Counted from the first letter of the stretch, positions 33,316 to 40,904 are shown. The stretch: DNA of 64,000 nt from Streptomyces flaveolus (GCF_000716535.1 NZ_JNWV01000026.1:1-64000); one strand, 5' to 3'. Notes: generated from the sequence alone by a model not told the origin. Translations and numbers: made by a program.

Positions 33316-34044
33316 TCAGTGCTCGGTGATCTCCCCGTCGCGCAGCTCCAGCACCCGGTCGGCCAGGTCCAGCAGGGTCGCGTCGTGCGTGGCGACCAGC
33401 GCCGTGACCCTCCCCCAGTGCCCCAAAGGGCCTGGGAGGTGCCCCCAGCTGTGGACGACGGCCCGCAGCAGCTCCATGACGGCGTGCCCGGTCTCGGCGT
33501 CGAGCTGACCGGTGGGCTCGTCGGCGACGAGCAGGGCGGGCCGGTTGGCGAGGGCCCGCGCGATGGCGACCCGCTGCTGCTGGCCGCCGGACAGCTCGCC
33601 CGGCCGCTGGGCCGCGTGCCCGGCGAGTCCCACGAGGGAGAGCAGCAGCTCGACCCGCTCCTCGCGCTCACGCGGGTCGGCACGGCGCAGCCGCAGCGGT
33701 ACGCCGACGTTCTCGGCGGCGCTCAGGATCGGGATGAGCCCAAAGGACTGGAACACGAACCCGACCCGGTCCCGTCGCAGCCGTAGCAGCTCGCTCTCGC
33801 CGAGCTGGGCGAGGTCCCGTCCCTCGACCTCCACACGGCCCTGGTCGGGGGTGTCCAGCCCTCCGACGATGTTCAGCAGGGTGGTCTTGCCCGACCCGGA
33901 ACGCCCCTTCAGGGCGACGAGTTCTCCCCGGGGCACCTCGAACGACACCCCGCGCAACGCGTGCACGGCGGCGGCTCCCACGCCGTACGACTTGTGCACG
34001 CCCTCGACCCGCACCATGGTCTCGGTGACGACCTGACCGCTCAT
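33316..34044 (-). CDS. ABC transporter ATP-binding protein with repeat insertion
   Basis: MacB/LolD-type ATPase subunit of 242 residues. It has Walker A (GRSGSGKTT), Q-loop ([10 protein letters not shown]), signature ([15 protein letters not shown]), Walker B ([12 protein letters not shown]) and H-loop (ALVATHD). Between the D-loop helix (MELLRAVV) and the beta strand leading to the H-loop there is an extra stretch [14 protein letters not shown], encoded by a palindromic streptomycete repeat at 33408-33447. No permease gene adjoins it: upstream is a non-coding repeat region and downstream is kdpD. It is therefore an orphan ATPase here; whether the insertion is tolerated is unknown. Confidence 0.85.
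   Translation of the reverse strand: MSGQVVTETMVRVEGVHKSYGVGAAAVHALRGVSFEVPRGELVALKGRSGSGKTTLLNIVGGLDTPDQGRVEVEGRDLAQLGESELLRLRRDRVGFVFQSFGLIPILSAAENVGVPLRLRRADPREREERVELLLSLVGLAGHAAQRPGELSGGQQQRVAIARALANRPALLVADEPTGQLDAETGHAVMELLRAVVHSWGHLPGPLGHWGRVTALVATHDATLLDLADRVLELRDGEITEH
33408..33447. repeat. Interspersed palindromic repeat inside ABC ATPase gene
   Basis: The sequence CCCTCCCCCAGTGCCCC, AAAGGGCC, TGGGAGGTGCCCCCA folds on itself through GCCC/GGGC, CCAG/CTGG and CCTCC/GGAGG. It matches, from memory, a highly repeated streptomycete intergenic or intragenic element. Here it is in frame in the ABC ATPase gene. Confidence 0.6.
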
Positions 34045-34084
34045 GCCCCTCCCCCATCGACCGGCCGCCAGTATCACCGGAGGG

Positions 34085-34145
34085 GACAGCGCCCCGGAAG
34101 GGGCGCGGGGAACTGCGCGAGCGACCACGAGTAACCCGCACTCGG
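34085..34145. repeat. Streptomycete interspersed repeat (GGGGAACTGCGCGA type)
   Basis: The hairpin GCGCCCC-GGAA-GGGGCGC (34089-34106) is followed by GGGGAACTGCGCGAGCGACC and ACGAGTAACCCGCACTC. From memory this composite string occurs in many copies in streptomycete intergenic regions. It occupies the gap between the ABC ATPase and DUF3710 genes. Confidence 0.55.
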
Positions 34146-34181
34146 CACTGACAGGCCCCCAACGGCTCGACCCCGCAAAAG

Positions 34182-34212
34182 CGGGCCGCACCCCCGGGGG
34201 GCACGGCCCGTG
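34182..34212 (-). terminator. Hairpin downstream of DUF3710 gene
   Basis: GGGCCG and CCCCC on the left pair with GGGGG and CGGCCC on the right, with small mismatches, 18 bp beyond the DUF3710 stop. It is a likely terminator of the thioesterase-dut-DUF3710 operon. Confidence 0.5.
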
Positions 34213-34229
34213 TATCGCTGCTGAAGCCG

Positions 34230-34991
34230 TCAGCGGACTTCCGTGATCTCGGGGCCCCGCTGCAACTGTCCCATCCCGCCGGAGAACCGCGAGCCCTCCT
34301 CCTGCTGGACCCCCTCGGGGACCATCTGCGCGTCGTTCGGCAGCTTGAGGACGATCGGGTCGCGCGGGGCCATCGGGCCCTCGCCGCGGACCACGACGGT
34401 GTCCCGGAAGATCTGCTCCAGCAGCCCGGCGGCCTGCGGCTGCACCGCGCCCTGGCCGGAGATCACTCCGCGCAGGAACCAGCGCGGGCCGTCCACGCCG
34501 ACGAACCGGACGACCTGGAAACCGCCGGTCCCGTCCGGCAACTGCACCGGCACCTGCGCGCGCAGCTCCCACCCGAGCGGGCCCTCGACCTCGTCGACGA
34601 TGCCACCCTGCTGGGTGATGCCGGACGCGATCTCCTCGCGGACCTCGCCCCAGATGCCCTCGCGCTTGGGCGCGGCGAACGCCTGGAGCTGGATGGCGCT
34701 GTCACGCAGCACGACGGTCGCGGCGACGATGGCGTCACCGGCGACCTCGACCCGCAGCTCCATGCCGTCGACGCCCGGTACGAACAGACCGCCGAGGTCC
34801 ACGCGGCCCTCTGCCGGGTCGCGCACCTCGCTGCTGTCCCACGGCCCGTCGGGCCGGGGCCCGGGCTCCAGCCGGACGCGCTCGCGCTCGGCCTCCTCCT
34901 CGTCCGCCTCGGTGTCGACGCTGTCGACGACCTGCTCGGCCTCGCCGGCCGCGTCCTCGGCGGCACCCTTCTTCTTGCGACGTCCGAACAC
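34230..34991 (-). CDS. DUF3710 protein
   Basis: Conserved actinobacterial protein of 253 residues, family DUF3710, unknown function. An N-terminal basic patch (VFGRRKKK) precedes an acidic low-complexity segment rich in Glu and Asp (about 12-45), then a globular domain (about 60-240) starting GPWDSSEVRDPAEGRVDLGGL. The GTG start at 34991 has GGAAGGAC seven bases upstream, lying within the end of dut, and is one base beyond the dut stop. It is therefore translated with dut and the thioesterase gene. The same adjacency is present in mycobacteria (Rv2696c-Rv2697c, from memory). Confidence 0.88.
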   Translation of the reverse strand: MFGRRKKKGAAEDAAGEAEQVVDSVDTEADEEEAERERVRLEPGPRPDGPWDSSEVRDPAEGRVDLGGLFVPGVDGMELRVEVAGDAIVAATVVLRDSAIQLQAFAAPKREGIWGEVREEIASGITQQGGIVDEVEGPLGWELRAQVPVQLPDGTGGFQVVRFVGVDGPRWFLRGVISGQGAVQPQAAGLLEQIFRDTVVVRGEGPMAPRDPIVLKLPNDAQMVPEGVQQEEGSRFSGGMGQLQRGPEITEVR

Positions 34992-34992
34992 G

Positions 34993-35544
34993 TCACTGTC
35001 CTTCCCGGTCGGATACGACCGAAGCGTATCGATTCCCACCCGTCGGACCGCCCTCGGCGGCCTGACCGCTTGTGCCGCTGTCGTCGCCCACCGCGGCATG
35101 GCCACCGGTGGACCCGAAGCCCCCCTCGGCCCGCGCCGAGCCGGGAAGTTCCGCGACCTCCTGGAAGCGGACCCTCTCGACCTGCTGGACGACCAGTTGG
35201 GCAATCCGGTCGAAGCGCTCGAACCGCACGCTCTCGCGCGGGTCGAGATTCACCACGATCACCTTGATCTCCCCACGGTACCCGGCATCAACCGTCCCCG
35301 GGGCATTCACGAGGGCGACACCGCAGCGGGCGGCGAGGCCGGAACGCGGATGCACGAAGGCCGCGTACCCCTCGGGCAGGGCGATCGACACACCCGTGGG
35401 GAGGACGGCCCGTTCTCCGGGCGCCAGCTCGCACGCCTCGGTGGTGCGCAGATCGGCTCCGGCGTCCCCGGGGTGCTCGTACGCCGGGAGCGGCACGTCC
35501 GCATCGACGCGCCGGATGAGGACGTCCAGCGGGTCTCGGTTCAC
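34993..35544 (-). CDS. dut: Deoxyuridine triphosphatase
   Basis: Trimeric dUTPase of 183 residues, hydrolysing dUTP to dUMP and pyrophosphate to keep uracil out of DNA. All five motifs are visible: motif 1 PGDAGADLRT, motif 2 HPRSGLAARCGV, motif 3 APGTVDAGYRGEIKVIVVNL, motif 4 RIAQLVVQQVE and the C-terminal Gly-rich motif 5 (EGGFGSTG). About 25 residues beyond motif 5 are a nonconserved Gly/Ser-rich tail. The GTG start overlaps the thioesterase stop (GTGA). It is the middle gene of a three-gene operon. Confidence 0.96.
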   Translation of the reverse strand: MNRDPLDVLIRRVDADVPLPAYEHPGDAGADLRTTEACELAPGERAVLPTGVSIALPEGYAAFVHPRSGLAARCGVALVNAPGTVDAGYRGEIKVIVVNLDPRESVRFERFDRIAQLVVQQVERVRFQEVAELPGSARAEGGFGSTGGHAAVGDDSGTSGQAAEGGPTGGNRYASVVSDREGQ

Positions 35545-36125
35545 GGGTTCACCTCGAAGGCGCGGGTGCGCCGGATCTGGTCCGGGTCGTCCATGGCGGC
35601 CCGGATCTCCGCCGGGCGTCCGTGGTCGATGAAGTGGTCCACCTTGACCTCGATGAAGAGGGCGTCGGCGCGGACGGCCACCGGCCCGTCGGGGCCGCCG
35701 ATGCGCCCGGTGGCCGTGCAGTAGATCTTCCGCCCGGCGACGGCGGTGACCTCGGCCTCCAGGTACAGCGTGGTGCCGACGGGCACGGGCCGCACGAAGT
35801 CGGTCTCCAGCCGTCCGGTGACGGCGATGGTGCGCAGCAGCCAGTTCAGCGAGCCGAGGGTCTCGTCCAGGGCCGTGGCGAGCACTCCGCCGTGCGCGAG
35901 GCCGGGGGCGCCCTGGTGGGCGGGCTGCACGGTGAACTCCGCGGTCAGCGAGACGCCCTCGCCGGCGCGGGCCTCCAGGTGCAGTCCGTGCGGCTGTCCG
36001 GGGCCGCACCCGAAACAGTGTTCGTAGTGGGCACCGAGGAGTTCCCCGGGCGCGGGCGCGTCGGGGTGCCGTACGGGCTTTCCCGCGTCGGCGGGAGGCT
36101 GAAGAGCTGCGGAACTACCACTCAC
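35541..36125 (-). CDS. PaaI-type hot-dog thioesterase
   Basis: Hot-dog fold acyl-CoA thioesterase-like protein of 194 residues. Core motifs are HQGAPGLAHGGVLATALDETLG, matching the conserved HGG segment and catalytic Asp/Glu helix, and the second strand set from GRLETDFVRPVPVG. An N-terminal Cys pair (HCFGCGP) is typical of the actinobacterial subgroup. The GTG at 36125 is chosen as start; upstream sequence is intergenic and diverges towards the DUF3093 gene. Substrate unknown. Its stop overlaps dut by four bases. Confidence 0.85.
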   Translation of the reverse strand: MSGSSAALQPPADAGKPVRHPDAPAPGELLGAHYEHCFGCGPGQPHGLHLEARAGEGVSLTAEFTVQPAHQGAPGLAHGGVLATALDETLGSLNWLLRTIAVTGRLETDFVRPVPVGTTLYLEAEVTAVAGRKIYCTATGRIGGPDGPVAVRADALFIEVKVDHFIDHGRPAEIRAAMDDPDQIRRTRAFEVNP

Positions 36126-36252
36126 AGCCGCAGACCTTACCGCCCGTCCCTCACCCACCACCGCCCCTGCTCGACGGCGCCCCACTCGACGGCGCTTCGC
36201 GCCGACTGCCCCGACTCCGGCCGGTTCCGGATCCCGTGCCAAGCTTGGCTTC

Positions 36253-36717
36253 ATGCAGCTCTCCGCCACCCCGTACGAAGAACGCCTCACCGCCCCCCGC
36301 TCGTGGTGGCTGATCAGCTTCCTCGTGGGCGTCTCGTTCGCCCTGATCCTGCTGCCCTTCGGCACCCTGCCGCTGCTCGGCGGCCTGGTCGGCGGTACGG
36401 CCGCGGCGGCGGTGGTGGCCAGCGCCTACGGCTCCCCGCGCATCCGGGTCGTGGGCGACTTGCTGATCGCGGGCGAGGCGAAGCTCCCGGTGGCGGCCCT
36501 GGGTGAGGCGGAGGTCCTGGACGCGGAGGAGGCCCGCGCCTGGCGGACGTACAAGGCCGACACCCGGGCGTTCCTGCTGCTGCGCGCCTACATTCCGACG
36601 GCGCTGCGCGTGGAGGTCACGGACCCGCAGGACCCGACGCCGTACCTGTACCTGTCGACGCGGGAACCGGAGAAGCTGGCCGCGGCGATCGAGGCGGCCC
36701 GCAAGGCGCACGCCTAG
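36253..36717 (+). CDS. DUF3093 membrane protein
   Basis: Actinobacterial DUF3093 protein of 154 residues. Two closely spaced membrane helices (about 17-37 and 40-57) follow the conserved opening PYEERLTAPRSWW. The soluble C-terminal part contains ALGEAEVLDAEEARAWRT and RAYIPTALRVEVTDPQDPTPYLYLSTR, family hallmarks. It is divergent from the thioesterase-dut operon. Its TAG stop shares CTAG with the stop of the convergent gene at 36714, so the two coding regions overlap by four bases. Function unknown. Confidence 0.88.
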   Translation: MQLSATPYEERLTAPRSWWLISFLVGVSFALILLPFGTLPLLGGLVGGTAAAAVVASAYGSPRIRVVGDLLIAGEAKLPVAALGEAEVLDAEEARAWRTYKADTRAFLLLRAYIPTALRVEVTDPQDPTPYLYLSTREPEKLAAAIEAARKAHA

Positions 36718-37628
36718 AGTTCGCCGGGCAGTTCGCGCAGTCTCAGCGGCTCCGCCGGCTTCTCCAGCGGCGGCAGCTCGGGCAGCTCGTCCCACGGCAC
36801 CTGGATCTTGCGCAGGTCGGCCCGGATGCGGGCCGCGAGTCTCTTGGTGTCCCGGCGGTTCATGACCGCCCCGACCGTGGCCCCGACCATGAACGGCATC
36901 AGGTTGGGAAGATCGCGGACCATCCGCTTCATGATCTGCTGGCGCAGCTGGCGCTTCATGTGCCCGCCCATGGCCGTGTCGTAGGTCGACGGCTTCATCA
37001 CGTCGATCCCGCGCTCCCCCGACCAGGAGGACAGATACGCGGAGGAACGGGTCTTGAGGTTCCCCGGCGGGCGTACGCCGTAGACCTCGTGCAGTTCGGC
37101 GATGAGCTTGAGCTCTATCGCGGCGACCCCGGTGATCTCGGCGGCCAGCTCGGTCGGCATGGCGGGCGGCACCGGCAGCATGGCCGCCGCTCCGATCCCG
37201 GCTCCGACCGTCGAGGTGCCGGCCGCCGCGCCCGCCACCAGCTTGTCGGCCAGTTCCTCGGGTCCGAGACCGGGGAACTGCCTGCGCAGGGTCGCGAGGT
37301 CGCGTACGGGGATACGCGGGGCGATCTCGATGATCCGGTCCGCGAGGTACGCCAGCCCCGCGCGGGCCCGGCTGCCGCCCTTACGGGTGCCTTCCCGGGC
37401 CAGATCCCGGGCCTTCTCGCGGATCACCGCCGCCCGGCGACGGGCGACGGGTGCGGGGTGCTGCGCCGGCGCGGGCAGGTTCTCCCGGTCGGCCGCCGGT
37501 TCGAGCGGGGCTCCCGCTCCCGGGGAGCCCCGCTCGTCGTCACGCGCGCCGTGCGGGCCGTCGGTCGGCCCTGGGTCCGCTTTCCGCAGGGGGAAGCGGC
37601 GCTTCCGAGGAGGGGTCGAGCCAGACAC
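36714..37628 (-). CDS. Conserved streptomycete protein, function unknown
   Basis: Protein of 304 residues. The N-terminal 65 residues are Pro/Arg-rich and probably disordered. A helical domain follows, with a Gly/Ala-rich, membrane-inserting-looking segment (GAAAGTSTVGAGIGAAAMLPVPPAMPTELAAEI, about 135-165), then ELHEVYGVRPPG and basic helices (KRQLRQQIMKRMVRDL) near a second hydrophobic patch (MPFMVGATVGAVMNRR). This layout loosely recalls EcsC-type proteins, but I would not assign that family. It is convergent with the DUF3093 gene, sharing the CTAG stop, and 13 bp downstream of the DUF4193 gene, with which it is probably co-transcribed. Confidence 0.75.
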   Translation of the reverse strand: MSGSTPPRKRRFPLRKADPGPTDGPHGARDDERGSPGAGAPLEPAADRENLPAPAQHPAPVARRRAAVIREKARDLAREGTRKGGSRARAGLAYLADRIIEIAPRIPVRDLATLRRQFPGLGPEELADKLVAGAAAGTSTVGAGIGAAAMLPVPPAMPTELAAEITGVAAIELKLIAELHEVYGVRPPGNLKTRSSAYLSSWSGERGIDVMKPSTYDTAMGGHMKRQLRQQIMKRMVRDLPNLMPFMVGATVGAVMNRRDTKRLAARIRADLRKIQVPWDELPELPPLEKPAEPLRLRELPGEL

Positions 37629-37641
37629 GGCCGACCCGTCC

Positions 37642-37938
37642 TCAGTCGCAGTCGCGGCAGATCGGCTGGCCGTTCTTCTCCCTGGCCAGCTGGCTGCGGT
37701 GGTGCACCAGGAAGCAGCTCATGCAGGTGAACTCGTCCTGCTGCTTCGGCAGTACCCGGACGGCCAGCTCCTCGTTCGAGAGGTCGGCGCCGGGCAGTTC
37801 GAGGCCCTCGGCGGCCTCGAACTCGTCGACGTCCACCGCCGAGGTGGACTTGTCGTTCCGCCGGGCCTTCAGCTCTTCAAGGCTGTCCGAGTCGACGTCG
37901 TCGTCGGTCTTGCGTGGAGTGTCGTAATCGGTTGCCAT
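37642..37938 (-). CDS. DUF4193 zinc-ribbon protein
   Basis: Small acidic protein of 98 residues, family DUF4193, ubiquitous in Actinobacteria. The C-terminal part carries a CxxC...CxxC zinc ribbon (FTCMSCFLVHH and ICRDCD), and the N-terminal half is highly acidic (TDDDVDSDSLEELKARR). It resembles small proteins that contact RNA polymerase or other macromolecules, but no role is established here. GGGGGAG precedes the ATG by eight bases. Long upstream non-coding sequence (37939-38331) may hold its promoter and regulatory structures. Confidence 0.9.
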   Translation of the reverse strand: MATDYDTPRKTDDDVDSDSLEELKARRNDKSTSAVDVDEFEAAEGLELPGADLSNEELAVRVLPKQQDEFTCMSCFLVHHRSQLAREKNGQPICRDCD

Positions 37939-38109
37939 AGTCGCTCTCCCCCTCTGGGTGTCTGCGGTGTCTCCAGCGCACGTAACGCGTGAGAGGCCGG
38001 ACTTGTGCCCGACCTGAGGCGGAGATTTTGCCTCACATCAAGGTCTGTTACTCAATCGACACCCAACCCGACCCCTCAAGAGTGATCGGCTTGGATGGCG
38101 GTGAGGACC

Positions 38110-38154
38110 GTACACGGTTCGAATGCCGCACCTCAAAGGCGCCTCACCGTGTAC
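38110..38154. promoter_or_regulatory. Inverted repeat upstream of DUF4193 gene
   Basis: GTACACGGT (38110-38118) is the exact inverted complement of ACCGTGTAC (38146-38154), with a 27-base spacer. It may be a terminator-like hairpin or a pair of protein-binding half-sites. Confidence 0.45.
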
Positions 38155-38246
38155 TTCCCGTGATCAAGAGCCCTGAAAACCCGGACTTTCCCGGCTTTCC
38201 ACCTTCTGTCATGATCACCGTGCGTACATGGCCGGAAATCCGCCCA

Positions 38247-38260
38247 TGTGATCGATCACA
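38247..38260. promoter_or_regulatory. Perfect 14-bp palindrome TGTGATCGATCACA
   Basis: A symmetric dimer-binding candidate in the cutS-DUF4193 gap. Half-sites TGTGA/TCACA resemble those of CRP-family sites, but the spacer is four bases, not six, so a different regulator is likelier. Confidence 0.45.
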
Positions 38261-38331
38261 CAGGAAGAACCACGTACGGCGGTCGAAAAATTCCGCGCGA
38301 AGCGAACAACCTCCGCGTGTGTCCGTCCTGA

Positions 38332-39588
38332 TCACAGCGGCAGGGTGACGCGCATCACCAGACCGCCGCCCTCCCTGGGCTGGGCCAGGATGTGGCCGCC
38401 GTGCGCGCGGGCCACGGACCGGGCGATGGACAGGCCGAGGCCCACCCCCTTGTCACTGCCCGTCCGCTCGGTACGCAACCGCCGGAAGGGCTCGAAGAGG
38501 TTGTCGATCTCGTACGCCGGCACGACCGGCCCGGTGTTCGTGACGGTCAGCACCGCCTGCCCGTGCTGGATGTCGGTGTTCACCTCGACCCAGCCGTCCT
38601 CCGGCACGTTGTACCGCACGGCGTTCTGGACGAGGTTCAGCGCGATCCGCTCCAGCAGCACGCCGTTGCCCTGCACCACGGCGGGCTTGCGCTCCCCGCG
38701 GACCTTCACGCCCTTGGCATCGGCCTCGCCGTGCACCTGGTCGATGGCCTGCGTGGCGACCTCGGCCAGGTCGACCGGCTTGCGCTCGACGATCTGGTTG
38801 TCACTGCGGGCGAGCAGCAGCAGCCCCTCGACGAGCTGTTCGCTGCGCTCGTTGGTGGCGAGCAGGGTCTTGCCGAGCTGCTGGAGTTCCATCGGCGCGT
38901 TCGGATCCGACAGGTGCACCTCGAGGAGCGTGCGGTTGATCGCGAGCGGGGTGCGCAGCTCGTGCGAGGCGTTGCCGACGAAGCGCTGCTGGGCGGTGAA
39001 GGCCCGCTCCAGCCGCTCCAGCATGTCGTCGAAGGTGTCGGCCAGTTCCTTCAGCTCGTCGTCCGGGCCGTCCAGCTCGATCCGGCGGGACAGGTCCGAG
39101 CCGGCGACCTGGCGGGCGGTGCGGGTGATCCGGCCGAGCGGGGACAGCACACGGCCGGCCATCGCGTAGCCGAACGCGAAGGCGATCACGGCGAGGCCCA
39201 GCAGCGCCAGCAGGGAGCGGCTGAGCAGGTTGTCCAGGGCCGCCTGGCGCTGCTGGTCCACGCAGTGCGCGATGGCCTCGTTGAAGTCCGACAGCGGCAC
39301 CGGGCCGGAGTTGATCGCGGTGACCGCGGGACAGTTGTCGCTGGTGACCTTGATCGCCGAACCGCTGACGATCTTGAACAGCGGCTGGTTGCCGGTGCTG
39401 ATCGCCTGTGCGGCGAGCAGATAGATGATCGACAGCAGCAGGATGCCGGCGATCAGGAACATGCCGCCGTAGAGCAGCGTCAGCCGTATGCGGATGGTCG
39501 GGCGCAGCCACGGGAAGGGCGGCTGCGGCCTTCTGGGGTCCCATGTGGGCTTCGGGGGCGCCTGGGGCGGCGCGGGTGTCGTGGCCAC
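38332..39588 (-). CDS. cutS: CutS sensor histidine kinase
   Basis: Sensor kinase of the CutRS system, 418 residues. A Pro-rich N-terminus precedes TM1 (about 32-60). The short extracellular sensor contains two Cys residues (SDNCPAV and AHCVDQ), followed by TM2 (about 125-147), HAMP and the phosphoacceptor box GNASHELRTPLAI. The ATPase domain follows (NLVQNAVRYN; KGVGLGLSIARS). The GTG at 39588 lies five bases after the cutR stop. CutRS is known in streptomycetes for affecting antibiotic production and the extracytoplasmic stress response. The two extracellular cysteines suggest sensing of disulfide or redox state in exported proteins. Cluster context (isolated two-gene operon) gives no further target. 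Confidence 0.92.
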   Translation of the reverse strand: MATTPAPPQAPPKPTWDPRRPQPPFPWLRPTIRIRLTLLYGGMFLIAGILLLSIIYLLAAQAISTGNQPLFKIVSGSAIKVTSDNCPAVTAINSGPVPLSDFNEAIAHCVDQQRQAALDNLLSRSLLALLGLAVIAFAFGYAMAGRVLSPLGRITRTARQVAGSDLSRRIELDGPDDELKELADTFDDMLERLERAFTAQQRFVGNASHELRTPLAINRTLLEVHLSDPNAPMELQQLGKTLLATNERSEQLVEGLLLLARSDNQIVERKPVDLAEVATQAIDQVHGEADAKGVKVRGERKPAVVQGNGVLLERIALNLVQNAVRYNVPEDGWVEVNTDIQHGQAVLTVTNTGPVVPAYEIDNLFEPFRRLRTERTGSDKGVGLGLSIARSVARAHGGHILAQPREGGGLVMRVTLPL

Positions 39589-39593
39589 GGGGA

Positions 39594-40247
39594 TCAGATC
39601 CGGTAGCCGGAGCCGGGGACGGTGACGATGACGGGCGGCTCGCCCAGCTTGCGGCGCAGGGTCATCACCGTCACGCGCACCACGTTGGTGAACGGGTCGG
39701 TGTTCTCGTCCCAGGCCTTCTCCAGGAGCTGCTCCGCCGAGACGACCGCGCCCTCGCTGCGCATCAGCACCTCCAGCACGGCGAACTCCTTGGGCGCGAG
39801 CTGGACCTCCTTGCCGTCGCGGAAGACCTCGCGGCGGTTGGGGTCGAGCTTGATGCCGGCGCGCTCCAGGACGGGCGGCAGCGGCACGCTGGTCCGGCGG
39901 CCGAGGGCGCGGACGCGCGCGATCAGCTCGCTGAACGCGAACGGCTTCGGCAGATAGTCGTCGGCGCCGATCTCCAGGCCCTCGACGCGGTCGCTGACGT
40001 CGCCGGAGGCGGTGAGCATGAGCACGCGCGTGGGCATGCCCAGCTCGACGATCTTGCGGCAGACGTCGTCGCCGTGGACGAGCGGGAGGTCGCGGTCGAG
40101 GACGACCACGTCGTAGTCGTTGACGCCGATGCGCTCCAGGGCGGCCGCACCGTCGTACACGACGTCGACGGCCATGGCCTCCCGGCGCAGTCCGGTGGCC
40201 ACCGCATCGGCGAGCAGCTGCTCGTCCTCGACGACGAGTACGCGCAC
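39594..40247 (-). CDS. cutR: CutR response regulator
   Basis: OmpR-type response regulator of 217 residues, the length known for CutR. Receiver motifs are VVEDEQ, phosphoacceptor Asp in VVVLDRDLPLVHGDD, and LPKPFAFSEL. The DNA-binding domain ends RVTVMTLRRKLGEPPVIVTVPGSGYRI. The GTG start at 40247 follows GGAAGGAC at a good distance; longer in-frame readings extend into the promoter region and are rejected. It is transcribed with cutS. Confidence 0.94.
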   Translation of the reverse strand: MRVLVVEDEQLLADAVATGLRREAMAVDVVYDGAAALERIGVNDYDVVVLDRDLPLVHGDDVCRKIVELGMPTRVLMLTASGDVSDRVEGLEIGADDYLPKPFAFSELIARVRALGRRTSVPLPPVLERAGIKLDPNRREVFRDGKEVQLAPKEFAVLEVLMRSEGAVVSAEQLLEKAWDENTDPFTNVVRVTVMTLRRKLGEPPVIVTVPGSGYRI

Positions 40248-40659
40248 GTCGCTTGTCCTTCCTGTGTCCACCCGCGAAGACGCGCCGGGGGCGCGTGCGG
40301 GCAGGGGTGTCCGTGGATGTGACCCCCATCCTGCCCTTTTCGGCCATAAGTCGGCTGTAAGACGGGGTCCGGACCGCAGGGACGGGGGTCCGTGGGCGGG
40401 GAATACGAGAATTTCTCCTCCGGTTGAGGTTTCCCCGGAGGGGAGCGGGGGGAGGACGGCTTTACACCCCGCGATCACGCTCTGCATGTGCCGCAGCACC
40501 ATGCGGTACTTCGGCCTCCGCTTCGCAGAGCGGGCGTGGGTGTCCGGCACCGTCGCCGCCCGGCCGGGCAGCGCTGGGCACCTGCGAGAGCCGTGATCGC
40601 CCCTTCCTACGGCACACCCCCGTGCCACCTACCCACGACCCTGGACGAGGGGGCGCAGC
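40248..40659. other. 412-bp gap upstream of cutR
   Basis: Divergent region between cutR and a small ORF. A plus-strand frame at about 40487-40596 (starting MCRSTMRYFG) is open but has no ribosome binding site or known family. The gap presumably holds both promoters; no repeat or operator is clear. Confidence 0.4.
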
Positions 40660-40833
40660 ATGGACGCTTTCACCGCAGGACTTCTGCAGCGCATAAGGGC
40701 GACCGAGTCCGACCTGTCGCGGGCTCGTGACGAGGGCGATGACTTCCTCGTCGAGGTGGAGCAGGCAGAGCTCGACGACCTGCGACGCCTCGCCGCCGAA
40801 CACGGTGTGGAGGTCGGCGCGTCACGCGTCTGA
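40660..40833 (+). CDS. Small conserved acidic helical protein (57 aa)
   Basis: ORF of 57 codons reading MDAFTAGLLQRIRATESDL and ending GVEVGASRV. It is rich in Glu, Asp, Leu and Ala and would form a helical hairpin. GAGGGGG lies upstream of the ATG, and a strong terminator follows the stop, marking an independent transcription unit. From memory a nearly identical small protein sits at this place in other streptomycetes. Function unknown. Confidence 0.75.
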   Translation: MDAFTAGLLQRIRATESDLSRARDEGDDFLVEVEQAELDDLRRLAAEHGVEVGASRV

Positions 40834-40851
40834 TCGGCCCGAAGCGCAAGG

Positions 40852-40884
40852 AGGGACCCCGGCGAATCCAGCGCCGGGGTCCCT
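40852..40884. terminator. Bidirectional terminator, 13-bp stem
   Basis: AGGGACCCCGGCG (40852-40864) pairs perfectly with CGCCGGGGTCCCT (40872-40884), loop of seven bases, between the convergent small ORF and the inositol monophosphatase gene. Confidence 0.8.
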
Positions 40885-40904
40885 TCGCGTGCCCGCTCTC
40901 CGGG

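Larger units (their letters stand above)
37939..38331. other. 393-bp gap with structured elements
   Basis: Non-coding region between cutS and the DUF4193 gene, less GC-rich than its surroundings. It contains a nine-base inverted repeat, GTACACGGT (38110-38118) with ACCGTGTAC (38146-38154), and a perfect 14-base palindrome, TGTGATCGATCACA (38247-38260). No gene is evident on either strand. It is long for the leader of a 98-codon gene and could include a regulatory leader or small RNA. Confidence 0.5.

Noticed and set aside
38112..38140. tRNA-like T-loop (GGTTCGAAT) in the cutS-DUF4193 gap
   Set aside because: Flanking bases do not pair as a T-stem and no acceptor, anticodon or D arms can be drawn.
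38247..38260. CRP-type binding site
   Set aside because: Half-sites fit but the spacer is four bases rather than six; kept only as an unassigned palindrome.
40487..40596. Small plus-strand ORF (MCRSTMRYFG start) upstream of the 57-residue gene
   Set aside because: No ribosome binding site, no recognisable family, and its span is better explained as promoter region of cutR and the small ORF.
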